From contig NZ_CADFDB010000005.1 in NCBI RefSeq assembly GCF_902832845.1, positions 248,001-312,000 of the forward strand: a stretch of 64,000 bases of DNA, written 5' to 3'. Origin of the DNA: Burkholderia metallica (GTDB lineage: Bacteria > Pseudomonadota > Gammaproteobacteria > Burkholderiales > Burkholderiaceae). Under the pieces are notes generated by a model that ran no database searches, was not told the origin of the DNA, and saw only the letters and a program-made list of their open reading frames with translations. Both the position numbers and the translations under genes were made by a program. Shown piece by piece: positions 10,872-21,037 of the stretch; position 1 is the stretch's first letter, and every line of letters begins with the position of its first letter.

Positions 10872-12332
10872 ATGCGTCTGATCCAAAAAGCACTCACTTT
10901 CGATGACGTGCTCCTCGTTCCCGCCTTCTCCGACGTTCTCCCGCGCGACACCAGCCTCAAGACCAAGCTGACCCGCAACATCTCCCTGAACATGCCGCTC
11001 GTGTCCGCCGCGATGGACACGGTCACCGAAGGTCGCCTCGCGATCGCGATGGCGCAGCAGGGTGGCGTCGGTATCGTCCACAAGAACCTCACGCCGGCCG
11101 AGCAGGCTCGCGAGGTCGCGAAGGTCAAGCGTTTCGAATCGGGTGTCGTCCGCGATCCGATCACGGTGCCGCCGCAGATGAAGGTGCGCGACGTGATCGC
11201 GCTGTCGCGCCAGCATGGCATCTCGGGCTTCCCGGTCGTCGAAGGCCCGCAGCTCGTCGGTATCGTCACGAACCGCGACCTGCGTTTCGAAACCCGCCTC
11301 GACGAGCCGGTCAAGTCGATCATGACGCCGCGCGAGCGTCTCGTCACCGTCAAGGAAGGCACGCCGCTCGCCGAAGCGAAGGCGCTGATGCACAGCCACC
11401 GCCTCGAGCGCGTGCTGGTCGTCAACGACGCGTTCGAACTGCGCGGCCTGATGACCGTCAAGGACATCACCAAGCAGACCGAGCACCCGGACGCGTGCAA
11501 GGACGAACACGGCAAGCTGCGCGCAGGCGCGGCGGTCGGCGTCGGCCCGGACAACGAAGAGCGCGTCGAGCTGCTGGTGCAGGCCGGCGTCGACGTGATC
11601 GTCGTCGATACCGCACACGGCCACAGCAAGGGCGTGCTCGAGCGCGTGCGCTGGGTCAAGCAGAACTTCCCGCACGTCGAAGTGATCGGCGGCAACATCG
11701 CGACGGCCGCCGCCGCGAAGGCGCTGGTCGAATACGGCGCGGACGCCGTCAAGGTCGGTATCGGCCCGGGCTCGATCTGCACGACGCGGATCGTCGCAGG
11801 CGTCGGCGTGCCGCAGATCAGCGCGATCGCGAACGTCGCGGAAGCGCTGAAGGGCACGGGCGTGCCGTGCATCGCCGACGGCGGCGTGCGCTTCTCGGGC
11901 GACGTATCGAAGGCCCTCGCGGCCGGCGCGAACGCGGTGATGATGGGCAGCATGTTCGCGGGCACCGAAGAGGCGCCGGGCGACGTGTTCCTGTATCAGG
12001 GCCGCCAGTACAAGTCGTATCGCGGCATGGGTTCGGTCGGTGCGATGAAGGACGGCGCGGCAGACCGCTACTTCCAGGACAACTCGGCGAACATCGACAA
12101 GCTCGTGCCGGAAGGCATCGAAGGCCGCGTCGCATACAAGGGTTCGGTCAACGCGATCCTGTTCCAGCTGGTCGGCGGCGTGCGCGCGAGCATGGGCTAC
12201 TGCGGCTGCAAGACGATCGACGAGCTGCACGAGAAGGCCGAATTCGTCCAGATCACCGCCGCGGGCATGCGCGAGTCGCACGTGCACGACGTGCAGATCA
12301 CGAAGGAAGCGCCGAACTATCACGTGGACTGA
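10872..12332 (+). CDS. guaB: IMP dehydrogenase
   Basis: Oxidises IMP to XMP with NAD+, the first committed step of guanine nucleotide synthesis. The 486-residue protein has the catalytic TIM barrel interrupted by two CBS domains (about residues 95-205), the catalytic loop GPGSICTTR with active-site Cys303, the glycine-rich [11 protein letters not shown], the flap sequence [10 protein letters not shown], and the C-terminal [11 protein letters not shown]. Length and motifs are standard for bacteria. It heads a guaB-membrane protein-guaA arrangement, so both enzymes of the IMP to GMP branch sit together. Confidence 0.98.
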   Translation: MRLIQKALTFDDVLLVPAFSDVLPRDTSLKTKLTRNISLNMPLVSAAMDTVTEGRLAIAMAQQGGVGIVHKNLTPAEQAREVAKVKRFESGVVRDPITVPPQMKVRDVIALSRQHGISGFPVVEGPQLVGIVTNRDLRFETRLDEPVKSIMTPRERLVTVKEGTPLAEAKALMHSHRLERVLVVNDAFELRGLMTVKDITKQTEHPDACKDEHGKLRAGAAVGVGPDNEERVELLVQAGVDVIVVDTAHGHSKGVLERVRWVKQNFPHVEVIGGNIATAAAAKALVEYGADAVKVGIGPGSICTTRIVAGVGVPQISAIANVAEALKGTGVPCIADGGVRFSGDVSKALAAGANAVMMGSMFAGTEEAPGDVFLYQGRQYKSYRGMGSVGAMKDGAADRYFQDNSANIDKLVPEGIEGRVAYKGSVNAILFQLVGGVRASMGYCGCKTIDELHEKAEFVQITAAGMRESHVHDVQITKEAPNYHVD

Positions 12333-12338
12333 TCGCCG

Positions 12339-12944
12339 ATGAAACCGCTGCTGCGAGCCGTGCTGGTCATCGATGCCGTGCTGCTGCTGGCGTTCGGCGT
12401 GCTGTTCGTGCTGACGCCCTGGCAGTCGCTCTTCAATGCGCTGCAACTGGCGACCATCCAGCCGGCGATGCTCGGCCAGGCGTTCGGCATCGCGTTGCTC
12501 GGGCTCGCGTGGCTCGCGTTTCACGCGGCGTTCAACGGCGATCTCACGGCGCCCGTCGCGCGTTCGGTCGGCCACGTGTACTGGCTGACCGGCGTGCTGA
12601 CGATCGTCTGGTCGATCGGCACCGGCAGCGGTCCCGCGCTCGCGGCCGCCGGCCGCGTGCTGTCGGCGATCGCCGGGGTCGCGCTGATCGTGCTCGGCCT
12701 GGGTGGCGTGCGGCTCGCATCGGCCGTCCGCCGGCGCGAGAAAGCGCAGGCGCTCGACGCGCGCGCACCGGCGCAGTGTCCGGCCGAGCCGGCGCCGGTG
12801 TCGTCACCCGCGTCGTCGCCGCAGCGTGTCGAGCCCGTCGTCAGCCGTCCCGCGGCGCCGGCTGCATCGTCGCCGGCTTCATCCGGTTCCGGCTCATCGT
12901 CAGGCGGTATCGCGCTCGACGAACGCCCGCCGATGCGGGACTGA
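12339..12944 (+). CDS. Membrane protein between guaB and guaA
   Basis: 201 residues: four hydrophobic helices in the first ~130 residues (starting MKPLLRAVLVIDAVLLLAFG), then a low-complexity Ala/Pro/Ser tail (about 140-190). The start is six bases after the guaB stop, so it is co-transcribed. A membrane protein in this place is a constant of Burkholderia genomes but has no known function; nothing in the sequence suggests a purine-specific role. Confidence 0.75.
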   Translation: MKPLLRAVLVIDAVLLLAFGVLFVLTPWQSLFNALQLATIQPAMLGQAFGIALLGLAWLAFHAAFNGDLTAPVARSVGHVYWLTGVLTIVWSIGTGSGPALAAAGRVLSAIAGVALIVLGLGGVRLASAVRRREKAQALDARAPAQCPAEPAPVSSPASSPQRVEPVVSRPAAPAASSPASSGSGSSSGGIALDERPPMRD

Positions 12945-13001
12945 CCGGCCATGCGTCGCGCGTGCCGCCTGCCGCCCGACGTCGCTGTCCATGCTTTTGA
13001 C

Positions 13002-13033
13002 GCAGCGCTCGATGCGCTGCTTTTCTTATTCTC
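13002..13033 (+). terminator. Hairpin with T-rich tail just before guaA
   Basis: GCAGCGC (13002-13008) and GCGCTGC (13014-13020) pair around a five-base loop, followed by TTTTCTTATTCTC. It ends about 20 bases before the guaA ATG. It may end the guaB transcript, or act as an attenuator controlling read-through into guaA. Confidence 0.6.
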
Positions 13034-13051
13034 TTCATCCCGTCCGCAGCC

Positions 13052-14671
<1,620 letters not shown>

Positions 14672-15197
14672 ATTGACGCCCTTCGGGGACTATCGCCAGC
14701 CATCGAGAAGCTGCCGCAACGTGTTGATTGATAACGAAATGCGTCATGGCAGCTATCGGTGGCTATCGTCGGCCAGCAAAACAGGTTGACGGCAAGAATC
14801 GAGGCCGAATTAAGACCCTCCCGTTCACTATTCAGCCTTTTACGTCTTTGACGGTAAAAGGCTCCTCGGGAAAACTTGCCTTATGCGGTTTCCGGGCATC
14901 AACAGGTCTCCTCGTCCCTGACGGTCAAGCCGTCAACGAGCCGGAGGAAACCTCTATGTTTCCCGGCGCTGCACTGCGCAACCTGAAGCCTGAGGTGCAA
15001 CAAGGTCAAGTAACGCTGAGCACCTGCTACGGCGGTGCAGATCCGGGACATCGTGAAGCAGGTCTCTGTCTACGTCCTCGCTCACGGTGGAAAGGTGGAC
15101 AACCCCGCTAACAGCGTGGGTGCGGCCTCGATCGCCACGTTCGTGGCAAAGGATCGCGCCTTGTCGCCGCTGCAGCAGTTGCTCGGACGCTTGAGCG
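14672..15197. other. Gene-poor stretch after guaA (island remnant)
   Basis: About 525 bases with visibly lower G+C than the core genes. Apart from the integrase fragment I find no supportable gene. Short frames here do not resemble known proteins. It is best read as the decayed left end of an element that inserted at the end of guaA. Confidence 0.5.
15020..15168 (+). pseudogene. Tyrosine integrase remnant next to guaA
   Basis: The frame APATAVQIRDIVKQ followed by HGGKVDNPANSVGAASIATF and VAKDRALSP matches the region of P4-type tyrosine recombinases that links the core-binding and catalytic domains. Stop codons lie immediately upstream in the same frame (15011 and 15017), and the similarity ends after KDRALSP, so no active protein can be made. 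No catalytic R-H-R-Y residues remain. The base composition is lower in G+C than the flanking genes. I recognise this from the family pattern only. Confidence 0.55.
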
Positions 15198-15728
15198 TCA
15201 AGCATTGTCAGCGGTTGTCTGTCTGGGAATTCGATAGACAACGCACCTGTATTTCGATGTGTCGTAGCACTCCACAATGACACCACCGAGCGATTCGGCG
15301 ATGCGTCGGCTGCCGCGATTTTCCTCGGCGACCGGATATGTGAACTCGCTCGAGTTGAGCGCAGCGCTTGCCCAGCGTGCCACCCATTTCACCGCTTCTC
15401 GTCCGAAGCCTTCGCCATGGCGATCTTCTCGAATCCAGATTCCCAGCTCCGGGCTTTCACTCTTGGCGCGATGAAGCCCCGCCAATCCGAGGAACGCCAT
15501 GCTGCCGCGTTCACGGATCGTGAAAACAAGATCTGTTCGATCGATGATTGTCGGTAGCCACGACTGCCAGACACGGTCGAATTCCGCGCGATCTTTCGGC
15601 GGTTCCCATGACATGAGCCGAGTCAGTGTCTGAGTGATACACGGGAACGCCTCGTCAGCATCAAGCGCCGAGAAGGGGACGATGGAAAGCCGGTGCGATT
15701 CGATGAGAATATTGGGTGCGCCATTCAT
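15198..15728 (-). CDS. GNAT family N-acetyltransferase
   Basis: 176 residues related to the RimJ/RimL-type GNAT enzymes. The acetyl-CoA-binding motif A region reads ELGIWIREDRHGEGFGREAV, followed by a VAEENRGSRRIAESLGG segment that corresponds to the usual N-x-x-S-R-x-x-x-x-LGF motif. The ATG at 15728 starts at the usual family position (ILIESHRLSIVPF); a GTG at 15803 would add 25 unlike residues. No good ribosome site is seen for either. Codon use is less GC-biased than its neighbours, consistent with horizontal transfer together with the guaA-adjacent remnant. Substrate unknown. Confidence 0.75.
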   Translation of the reverse strand: MNGAPNILIESHRLSIVPFSALDADEAFPCITQTLTRLMSWEPPKDRAEFDRVWQSWLPTIIDRTDLVFTIRERGSMAFLGLAGLHRAKSESPELGIWIREDRHGEGFGREAVKWVARWASAALNSSEFTYPVAEENRGSRRIAESLGGVIVECYDTSKYRCVVYRIPRQTTADNA

Positions 15729-15803
15729 TTGAAATCGTGTCCGCTTTGAGCAATGCTGCTTACAATCCGCTCGCGCTTCAGGGTGGGGCGCCGGCGCGTC
15801 CAC

Positions 15804-16169
15804 TAACTGACGAATTGCGTACTCGGCGGGATAAGGTCAATCGACAACAACACACGGAGACCACTCATACGCGATGAGGTGTCGCGAGTACCTTCATTTC
15901 AACCGCCGGCGCCGCTCACCGAGCGCACGATGCCGATCCGGTCGTACCCCGTGCTGCCACTTCCCGATTTCGCTGCGACTGTAATCGAGTGTAATTGATT
16001 GCGCCGCGCGCTCAGCCTAATTTCTTCCCCGCAGGAGCGCTTCGCGGATGGCGGACGCAAGCCACCACGAAGATCGTGATGAACGTTATCGATGCGCAAC
16101 CCGCACGAGCCAGATTCGAGTCAAACGTCCTGGTTTTCGGTTTTTCAACTCACTGCAGGAGAGATTGTC
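15804..16169. other. Intergenic region with no clear gene
   Basis: About 365 bases between the GNAT gene and the amber-interrupted small ORF. I see no gene, tRNA or strong terminator. The last 20 bases hold the ribosome site (CAGGAGAG) of the next ORF. Confidence 0.4.
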
Positions 16170-16463
16170 ATGTCGAACGAGAACTTCAGCGAAATTCAAA
16201 AGTTCGCAGCGCAGGCAGACGATCTGAAACGCGTGGATGTCGAGTCGATCCAGCTGGGCTATTAGGACAAGCAGGGCACCGTTCCTTTCATGCTCAATAA
16301 CGAAGGGGCGAATTCGTTCGAAGTGAGCACCTCGAACACGGCGCTGCTGATCCAGATCGGAAACGCGCTCACGGCGCTTGGCCAGAAGCAGAAGGTCGTG
16401 GCCTATCTGGGAGACCTCAACCACGGCGGCACCCTCAAAGTGCTCCTCGTCGGTGTCGCATAG
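16170..16463 (+). pseudogene. Small ORF interrupted by an in-frame amber codon
   Basis: An ATG with a good ribosome site (CAGGAGAG, about seven bases upstream) opens a 97-codon frame with one TAG at codon 32 (16263-16265). Before it: MSNENFSEIQKFAAQADDL. After it the frame continues with a protein-like sequence, DKQGTVPFMLNNEGANSFEV and ending TLKVLLVGVA, to a TAG at 16461-16463. Codon use and amino-acid texture are the same on both sides, so the stop looks like a recent single-base change (for example from CAG or GAG), or a codon that is read through. The family is not recognised. It lies in the low-GC segment after guaA. Confidence 0.6.
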
Positions 16464-16552
16464 TACGGACAACCAATCGCAACTTGCTTTGCAGTCCGGA
16501 GTGAAGCCCAACGCAGGTCACGACTGAAACAACCGAAAGACCGTTGCGACAA

Positions 16553-16585
16553 GAAAACGGTCTGGCAGGGCGCCAGGCCGTTTTC
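16553..16585. terminator. Bidirectional terminator
   Basis: A 14-base stem, GAAAACGGTCTGGC with GCCAGGCCGTTTTC (one G-T pair), with a five-base loop. It separates the small ORF on the plus strand from the exonuclease gene on the minus strand, and has A- and T-rich ends suitable for both directions. Confidence 0.75.
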
Positions 16586-16627
16586 ACAGGCGGATTGCGC
16601 CGGTCGGCACCGTCGCACCCCGGATGC

Positions 16628-17245
16628 TCACGCGTGCGACGCGACGAGCGAACGCAGGTAGGTCGGTACTTTCGCCTTCGCCGTCGCCTGCACCCGTGTC
16701 ATGAGCGCGTGATCGATCCGGCCCAGCCCGTAAGTGCGCGCAATGTCGTGCTGCAACCGGCACCACAGATGGCCGGCCATTTCGGCATCGACCATCGCCC
16801 GGTGCGCACGGCCCGATTGGGGCAGTCGCAGCATCTCCACCAGGCTCGACAGGCGGTGACTCCGGGCATCCGGGTAGATACGTCGTGCCACGAGCATCGT
16901 GCACGCAAACGCGTGCTCGGCCGACATGCCGAGCAGGCCCAGTTCGGACTGCCAGAACCGCTTGTCGAAACCGGCGTTGTGGGCGACGACCGCATGCTTG
17001 CCGACGAACGCCGCAGCTTCCTTCATGACGGTCGACGCCGGCGGCGCCGATGCGATCATCTCGTTCGTGATGCCTGTCAGCGCGACGACATCGGACGGGA
17101 TGCGTCTGCCCGCATTCATCAGGCTCTGGAAACGGTCGACGACTTGTCCGTCCCGGAGCAGGATGACGGCAATTTCGGTCGCACGGTCGCCCATGTTCGG
17201 CGAAAGTCCGGTTGTTTCGAAGTCCAGTACCGCAACGGTTTGCAT
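16628..17245 (-). CDS. DnaQ-like 3'-5' exonuclease
   Basis: 205 residues of the DEDDh exonuclease superfamily. Exo I is LDFETTGLSP at the N terminus, Exo II is VVAHNAGFDKRF near the middle, and Exo III is RAHRAMVDAEM, with His and Asp in the DEDDh spacing. It resembles stand-alone epsilon-like proofreading or RNase T-type enzymes rather than the full DNA polymerase III epsilon subunit, since there is no C-terminal polymerase-binding tail. The ATG at 17245 has AGGA about seven bases upstream; a GTG at 17266 would add seven residues. Confidence 0.85.
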   Translation of the reverse strand: MQTVAVLDFETTGLSPNMGDRATEIAVILLRDGQVVDRFQSLMNAGRRIPSDVVALTGITNEMIASAPPASTVMKEAAAFVGKHAVVAHNAGFDKRFWQSELGLLGMSAEHAFACTMLVARRIYPDARSHRLSSLVEMLRLPQSGRAHRAMVDAEMAGHLWCRLQHDIARTYGLGRIDHALMTRVQATAKAKVPTYLRSLVASHA

Positions 17246-17381
17246 GGTCGAATCCTGTTGCTTCACGCGGTGTCGTTCAGAGTGGCCGAGAGGGTAGCAT
17301 CTTCGGGCACGCGACAGACTCGTTCTGCGCGGGAAACGATCCTCCGTGACGCGGCGACATGATCTCCCGCGCCGGCCGCGG

Positions 17382-17846
17382 TCATGCGCGCGCCGGGGAA
17401 GAGGGCAGTGTCGCGCGATAGCGCAGGTGAATCAGCGGATAAGCGCGCCCCTGTCCGTCGAGCGCCGATCGCCCGCAGCGCTCGAAGCCCAGCCGTTCGT
17501 AGAATCCCGCCGCCGCTTCGTTCTGCTCGTTGACGTCGGTCGACAGGTCGGGATGACGCCTGAGCGCCTCTTCCACCAGCAGGCGCCCGACACCCGCACC
17601 GTGATGAGCGGGATCGACGAACAACGCTTCCATGTGACTGCCGTCGAGCAGCATGAACCCGATCGCACGGTCGGTCTCGTCGACGGCGAGGTCGAGCGGC
17701 GCACCGGGCAGAAATGCGACGACTTCGGATTCGATCGCGCGACGGTCGTCGTCGCTCAGGAAGTGATGCGTGGCATCGACCGCGTTGCGCCAGATATCCA
17801 GCACGCGTGTGCGGTCTGCTTCGGTGGATTGGCGAATGCTGATCAT
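17382..17846 (-). CDS. yjaB: YjaB-like GNAT N-acetyltransferase
   Basis: 154 residues closely patterned on E. coli YjaB: N-terminal ISIRQSTEADRTRVLDIWR, then VDATHHFLS, GFMLLDGSHMEALFVDP, the acetyl-CoA loop HHGAGVGRLLVEEALRR, VNEQNEAAAGFYERLGF and a C-terminal PLIHL stretch. These are family-specific, so the subfamily call is firm although YjaB's physiological substrate is unsettled. I chose the ATG at 17846 by this alignment, with AAGG about eleven bases upstream; an ATG at 17858 is possible. Confidence 0.85.
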   Translation of the reverse strand: MISIRQSTEADRTRVLDIWRNAVDATHHFLSDDDRRAIESEVVAFLPGAPLDLAVDETDRAIGFMLLDGSHMEALFVDPAHHGAGVGRLLVEEALRRHPDLSTDVNEQNEAAAGFYERLGFERCGRSALDGQGRAYPLIHLRYRATLPSSPARA

Positions 17847-17950
17847 GGGTTGGCCCATCCTTGATTTGTAATTTGAAGTTCGGCGCGAGGCCGGCACCGT
17901 CACGACTCCGACCGGGCGCTCGCAACGGGAGCGGGAAAGACGCTGGCGTG

Positions 17951-18442
17951 TCAGGAACGGGCGGGACGCGGCAGGCTGCCAAGGGCCGCCGCCCGCTCGA
18001 TCGCTCGTTGAGCGACGTCGCGAACGCCCGCGCTCATTGGCACGTCATCGCGATCGAGTTCGGCGAGAGCGAACCAGCGCGCGTCGAGCGCATCGTCGCC
18101 GGCAGCCGGCGTGCCGCGCAACCAGCGGCACAGCACCGCGACCATGACGAAATGCAGGCGCACGTCGCCGGCAGCATCGTAATCGAACGCATCCAGTGCG
18201 GTAAAGGCGTCGAGTGCCTCGACGTCCACGGTCGTTTCTTCGGCGATTTCGCGCACGACCGCATGCGCAATCGATTCCCCCGCTTCGATCTTGCCGCCGG
18301 GAAAGCCCCAGCAGCCCGCATCGGGCGGATTGGCGCGGCGTACCAGCAGCACGTCGCGTTCGCGCAGGACGATGCCGATCACGGCAGGCACCGCGCGGAC
18401 GGACGCCGTGACGGCGATCGAGGAGCGGGTCGAATCGGACAT
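17951..18442 (-). CDS. NUDIX hydrolase
   Basis: 163-residue Nudix protein. The Nudix box runs GGKIEAGESIAHAVVREIAE followed by ET, with the REIAEE metal-binding glutamates intact; the residue after EET is Thr in place of the common Gly. The preceding NPPDAGCWGFPGG is typical of MutT/ADP-ribose-type pyrophosphatases. Substrate cannot be assigned. It lies 51 bases downstream of the beta-hydroxyacid dehydrogenase gene on the same strand and may share its transcript. Confidence 0.85.
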   Translation of the reverse strand: MSDSTRSSIAVTASVRAVPAVIGIVLRERDVLLVRRANPPDAGCWGFPGGKIEAGESIAHAVVREIAEETTVDVEALDAFTALDAFDYDAAGDVRLHFVMVAVLCRWLRGTPAAGDDALDARWFALAELDRDDVPMSAGVRDVAQRAIERAAALGSLPRPARS

Positions 18443-18493
18443 GGGTTGTCTATGCGCGGACGCGTTCGGTCGGGTGCGGCGCGCGGTGGCGAT

Positions 18494-19378
18494 TCATCGC
18501 GCGTCGTCGGTGCGCCGCTCGATCGCGCGGATCACGGCGACCATGTCGTCCGCGCCATGTCCGGCCTGTTCGGTCTCGCCATACAGCGCGTGACAGATGT
18601 CGAGCAGCGGCGACGCAATGCCGATACTGCGCGCGGATTCGGCGACGAGTCGCGCATTTTTCAACACGTCGGTGATCGCGGCCTGCACCGAGAAATCGTC
18701 CGCGACGAGCTTGCCGAGCTTCACGCGCGACACGTCGCTCGCCATCGGGCCCGCGTTCAGCACGTCGGCGAAGCGGGCGAGATCGATGCCGTGACGTTGC
18801 GCGAAATGCGTGGCTTCGGTGAGGCCGGTGACCATCGTGATCAGGAACAGGTTCACGGCGAGCTTCATCGTCAACGCCGCCGGCACGTCGCCGCACACGA
18901 AGCTGTCGCGGCACAGCGGCTTCACGAGCGGGCGGACGGCATCGACATCGTCCGGTGCGCCGGCGAGCATCACGACGAGCTGGCCGGCCTCGGCCGGCTT
19001 GCGCGACCCCGAGACCGGCGCTTCGACGTAACGGCCGGACGCCGCCGCGATTTCGTCGGCCAGCGCGCGCGAATACTCGGGCGGATGCGTGCCCATGTTC
19101 ACGATCGTATGTCCGGCGACGCGGTGGCCGAAATCGGTCGTGCCGCGCGCAAGGACCGCATCGGTCGCCGCGTCGTTCGCGAGCATCAGGATCACGGTGC
19201 GGCACGATGCGAACACGTCGTCGACGTGCTCGGCGACGCGCGCACCGGCGTCACGCAGTGCGTCGTCGTTGCCGTGCGACCGGCTCCACACGACGAGCGG
19301 CGTGCCGGCCCGCGCAAGATTGAGCGCCATCGGCGTGCCCATCACGCCGAGGCCGATGAATCCGACTGCGGTTTGCAT
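18494..19378 (-). CDS. NAD(P)-dependent beta-hydroxyacid dehydrogenase
   Basis: 294 residues of the 3-hydroxyisobutyrate dehydrogenase family. The N-terminal Rossmann motif is VGFIGLGVMGTPMALNLARAG (residues about 4-24), the substrate-binding signature is VEAPVSGSRKPAEAGQL, and the catalytic lysine lies in ALTMKLAVNLF. The substrate (a small beta-hydroxy acid, or a semialdehyde in the reverse direction) is not evident. The ATG at 19378 has GGGAG six bases upstream; the open frame reaches 19528 but that extension does not match the family. Confidence 0.85.
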   Translation of the reverse strand: MQTAVGFIGLGVMGTPMALNLARAGTPLVVWSRSHGNDDALRDAGARVAEHVDDVFASCRTVILMLANDAATDAVLARGTTDFGHRVAGHTIVNMGTHPPEYSRALADEIAAASGRYVEAPVSGSRKPAEAGQLVVMLAGAPDDVDAVRPLVKPLCRDSFVCGDVPAALTMKLAVNLFLITMVTGLTEATHFAQRHGIDLARFADVLNAGPMASDVSRVKLGKLVADDFSVQAAITDVLKNARLVAESARSIGIASPLLDICHALYGETEQAGHGADDMVAVIRAIERRTDDAR

Positions 19379-19481
19379 GTTCTGGCTCCCACGACGGGTG
19401 GAGACGATCGTGGGCGTCAGTATCGCAGCGTTTTCGTACGCCTGCCATTGCGCCCGCGCGAGCGCTGCCGCGTCGAAGCCG

Positions 19482-19760
19482 CTACGCGAAGTCGGCCAGG
19501 TACGGCCACGGATAGATGCCGCGCGCATGGCCGTCGCCGAACAGGAAGCGGATGCCGTAGCCGAGCGCTTCCACGCCCTCCAGCGTCAGGCCGGGCCGCG
19601 CGTCGATCCGGCCGCCGTCGAACCGGATCTTGCGGCATTCGGCGCACGGGCATGCGCTGCGCAGCCGTGCATAGTCGATGCGCTGCGTATCGCCGTCGGG
19701 CCAGCGCAGGGTCAGCGCGCGCGCCGGATGATCGAGTGCGATTTCGGTCGGTGCGATCAT
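19482..19760 (-). CDS. DUF971 protein (GBBH-like N-terminal domain)
   Basis: 92 residues, a stand-alone DUF971 domain like the N-terminal domain of gamma-butyrobetaine hydroxylase. It keeps the three-cysteine zinc motif CPCAEC near residue 37 (SACPCAECR) and the LTLRWPDGDTQRI and GIRFLFGDGH family strands. The ATG overlaps the stop of the upstream HEAT-repeat gene (ATGA at 19757-19760), so the two are translationally coupled. Stand-alone DUF971 proteins are often near Fe-S cluster or redox genes, which fits the ferredoxin further upstream. Confidence 0.85.
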   Translation of the reverse strand: MIAPTEIALDHPARALTLRWPDGDTQRIDYARLRSACPCAECRKIRFDGGRIDARPGLTLEGVEALGYGIRFLFGDGHARGIYPWPYLADFA

Positions 19761-20752
19761 CGCGGCGCATCGTCGATTTGCCGGATCGCGATCCGCACGG
19801 CCTTGCGGACTTCCGGGTCGCGATCTTCCAGCGCAGCGTGCAGCGCGGGCAGCGTCGCACGGTCGCGCAATTCGCCGAGCGCGAGCGCCGCTTCCTTGCG
19901 AAGATTGCTGATCGTGTGCGAGAGCAGTGCGGCGACGGCCGGCGCCGCGGCCGCGTCGCGCAGTTGTCCGAGCGCGCGCGCGGCCCGCAGGCGCACTTGC
20001 CAGTAGTCGTCGTCGAGCGCGGCGACGAGCGGCTCGCGCGCGGCCGCGATGCGCAGCTTGCCGAGCGTGGCGGCCGCTTCCTCGCGCACCTGCCATGCGG
20101 CGTCGCGCAGCGCGGCAAGCAACGCGGCGGCGGCTGCTGCGTCATCCGCCGCCGCGAACCCGATTGAGCCGACCGCGGCGCGCCGGACGTCCGCTTCGGC
20201 GTCCGTCGTCGCGACACGTGCGAGCGGCGCCAGCGCGCGCGTGTCCCGCAGCCAGCCGAGCACGACGACCGCCTCCGCGCGGACGGCAGCGGTGTGTGCG
20301 TCGAGTGCGCGCAGCGCGGGCGCAAACGCGTCGGGGTCGCGCAATTCGCGCAAACCGCGCAGCACGGCACCTTGCACGAACGGCTCCGGCCGGTCGGTCC
20401 AGCGGCACAGCACTGCACCCGATGCCGCGTCCTTCAGTTCGGACAGGCTTTGCGCGGCGGCGGCGCGCACACGCTCGTCCGGATCGAGCAGCGTGCGGCA
20501 CAGCGCATCGACGACATCGGGCTGCTCCCACGCGCCGAGCACGCGCGCAGCTTCGCTGCGCACGTCGGCCGAAGGATCGTCGCGCAGCGCCGCGATGAAC
20601 GACGGCACGAGTTCGGGCGCCTCGAGATCGGCGAGTTCGAGCAGCGCCACGCGGCGCACCGGCGCATCGGGGGCGGCGAGGCGCGCGACAAGCGCGGCGT
20701 GGTCGGCGGTCGGCACGTCGGGCAGTGGGAAAGCGGAGGAAGAGACGGTCAT
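19757..20752 (-). CDS. HEAT-repeat protein
   Basis: 331 residues made almost wholly of two-helix HEAT/PBS-lyase-type repeats of about 31 residues, each with a pattern like DPSADVRSEAARVLGAW, DPDERVRAAAAQSLSEL or DPEVRKAVRIAIRQI. About nine or ten repeats span residues 20-325. Such superhelices bind other proteins; a role as assembly or maturation factor for the flavoprotein/ferredoxin encoded upstream is an inference from co-location. The ATG at 20752 is about the first plausible start; no clear ribosome site precedes it. The stop overlaps the DUF971 start. Confidence 0.85.
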   Translation of the reverse strand: MTVSSSAFPLPDVPTADHAALVARLAAPDAPVRRVALLELADLEAPELVPSFIAALRDDPSADVRSEAARVLGAWEQPDVVDALCRTLLDPDERVRAAAAQSLSELKDAASGAVLCRWTDRPEPFVQGAVLRGLRELRDPDAFAPALRALDAHTAAVRAEAVVVLGWLRDTRALAPLARVATTDAEADVRRAAVGSIGFAAADDAAAAAALLAALRDAAWQVREEAAATLGKLRIAAAREPLVAALDDDYWQVRLRAARALGQLRDAAAAPAVAALLSHTISNLRKEAALALGELRDRATLPALHAALEDRDPEVRKAVRIAIRQIDDAPR

Positions 20753-20970
20753 GGGAGCGAGGTCGGGGCAATGAGTGGGCGGGTAGGCGTGCTCAGGTAC
20801 TTGCCGGTGCGCGGCAGGTACGTGTCGAGCCGATGCGGTTCGCGGATCGGCAGGCGGCCGGTTGCGCAGTCGATCGTCGTGTCCTGCGTGCGGATCGCCA
20901 CGCGGATCGTCTCCGCCTGCGAGAAACCGGTGGCCGTGATCGCGGTCGATGCGGCAAGCAGGCGGAACAT
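20749..20970 (-). pseudogene. N-terminal fragment of an ABC transporter substrate-binding protein
   Basis: Starts at an ATG with AAAGGAA upstream and encodes a signal peptide (MFRLLAASTAITATGFSQA) followed by ETIRVAIRTQDTTIDCATG and LDTYLPRTGKY, the start of a TauA/SsuA/NrtA-like periplasmic binding protein. The similarity stops near residue 58 and the frame then runs into unrelated sequence and a stop at 20749-20751, overlapping the HEAT-repeat start. A full-length protein would have about 330 residues, and no permease or ATPase gene follows, so a deletion seems to have fused this start to the region just upstream of the HEAT gene. Confidence 0.65.
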
Positions 20971-21037
20971 GCGTCGCGTTCCTTTCATGTGTCGTGCGTT
21001 CGATGAAAAGGGATCGATGCACCGATGGCGCATCGTT

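Noticed and set aside
14728-15111. A 127-codon frame after guaA
   Set aside because: It has no family resemblance and its frame differs from the integrase-like frame it overlaps, so it is a chance frame in decayed sequence.
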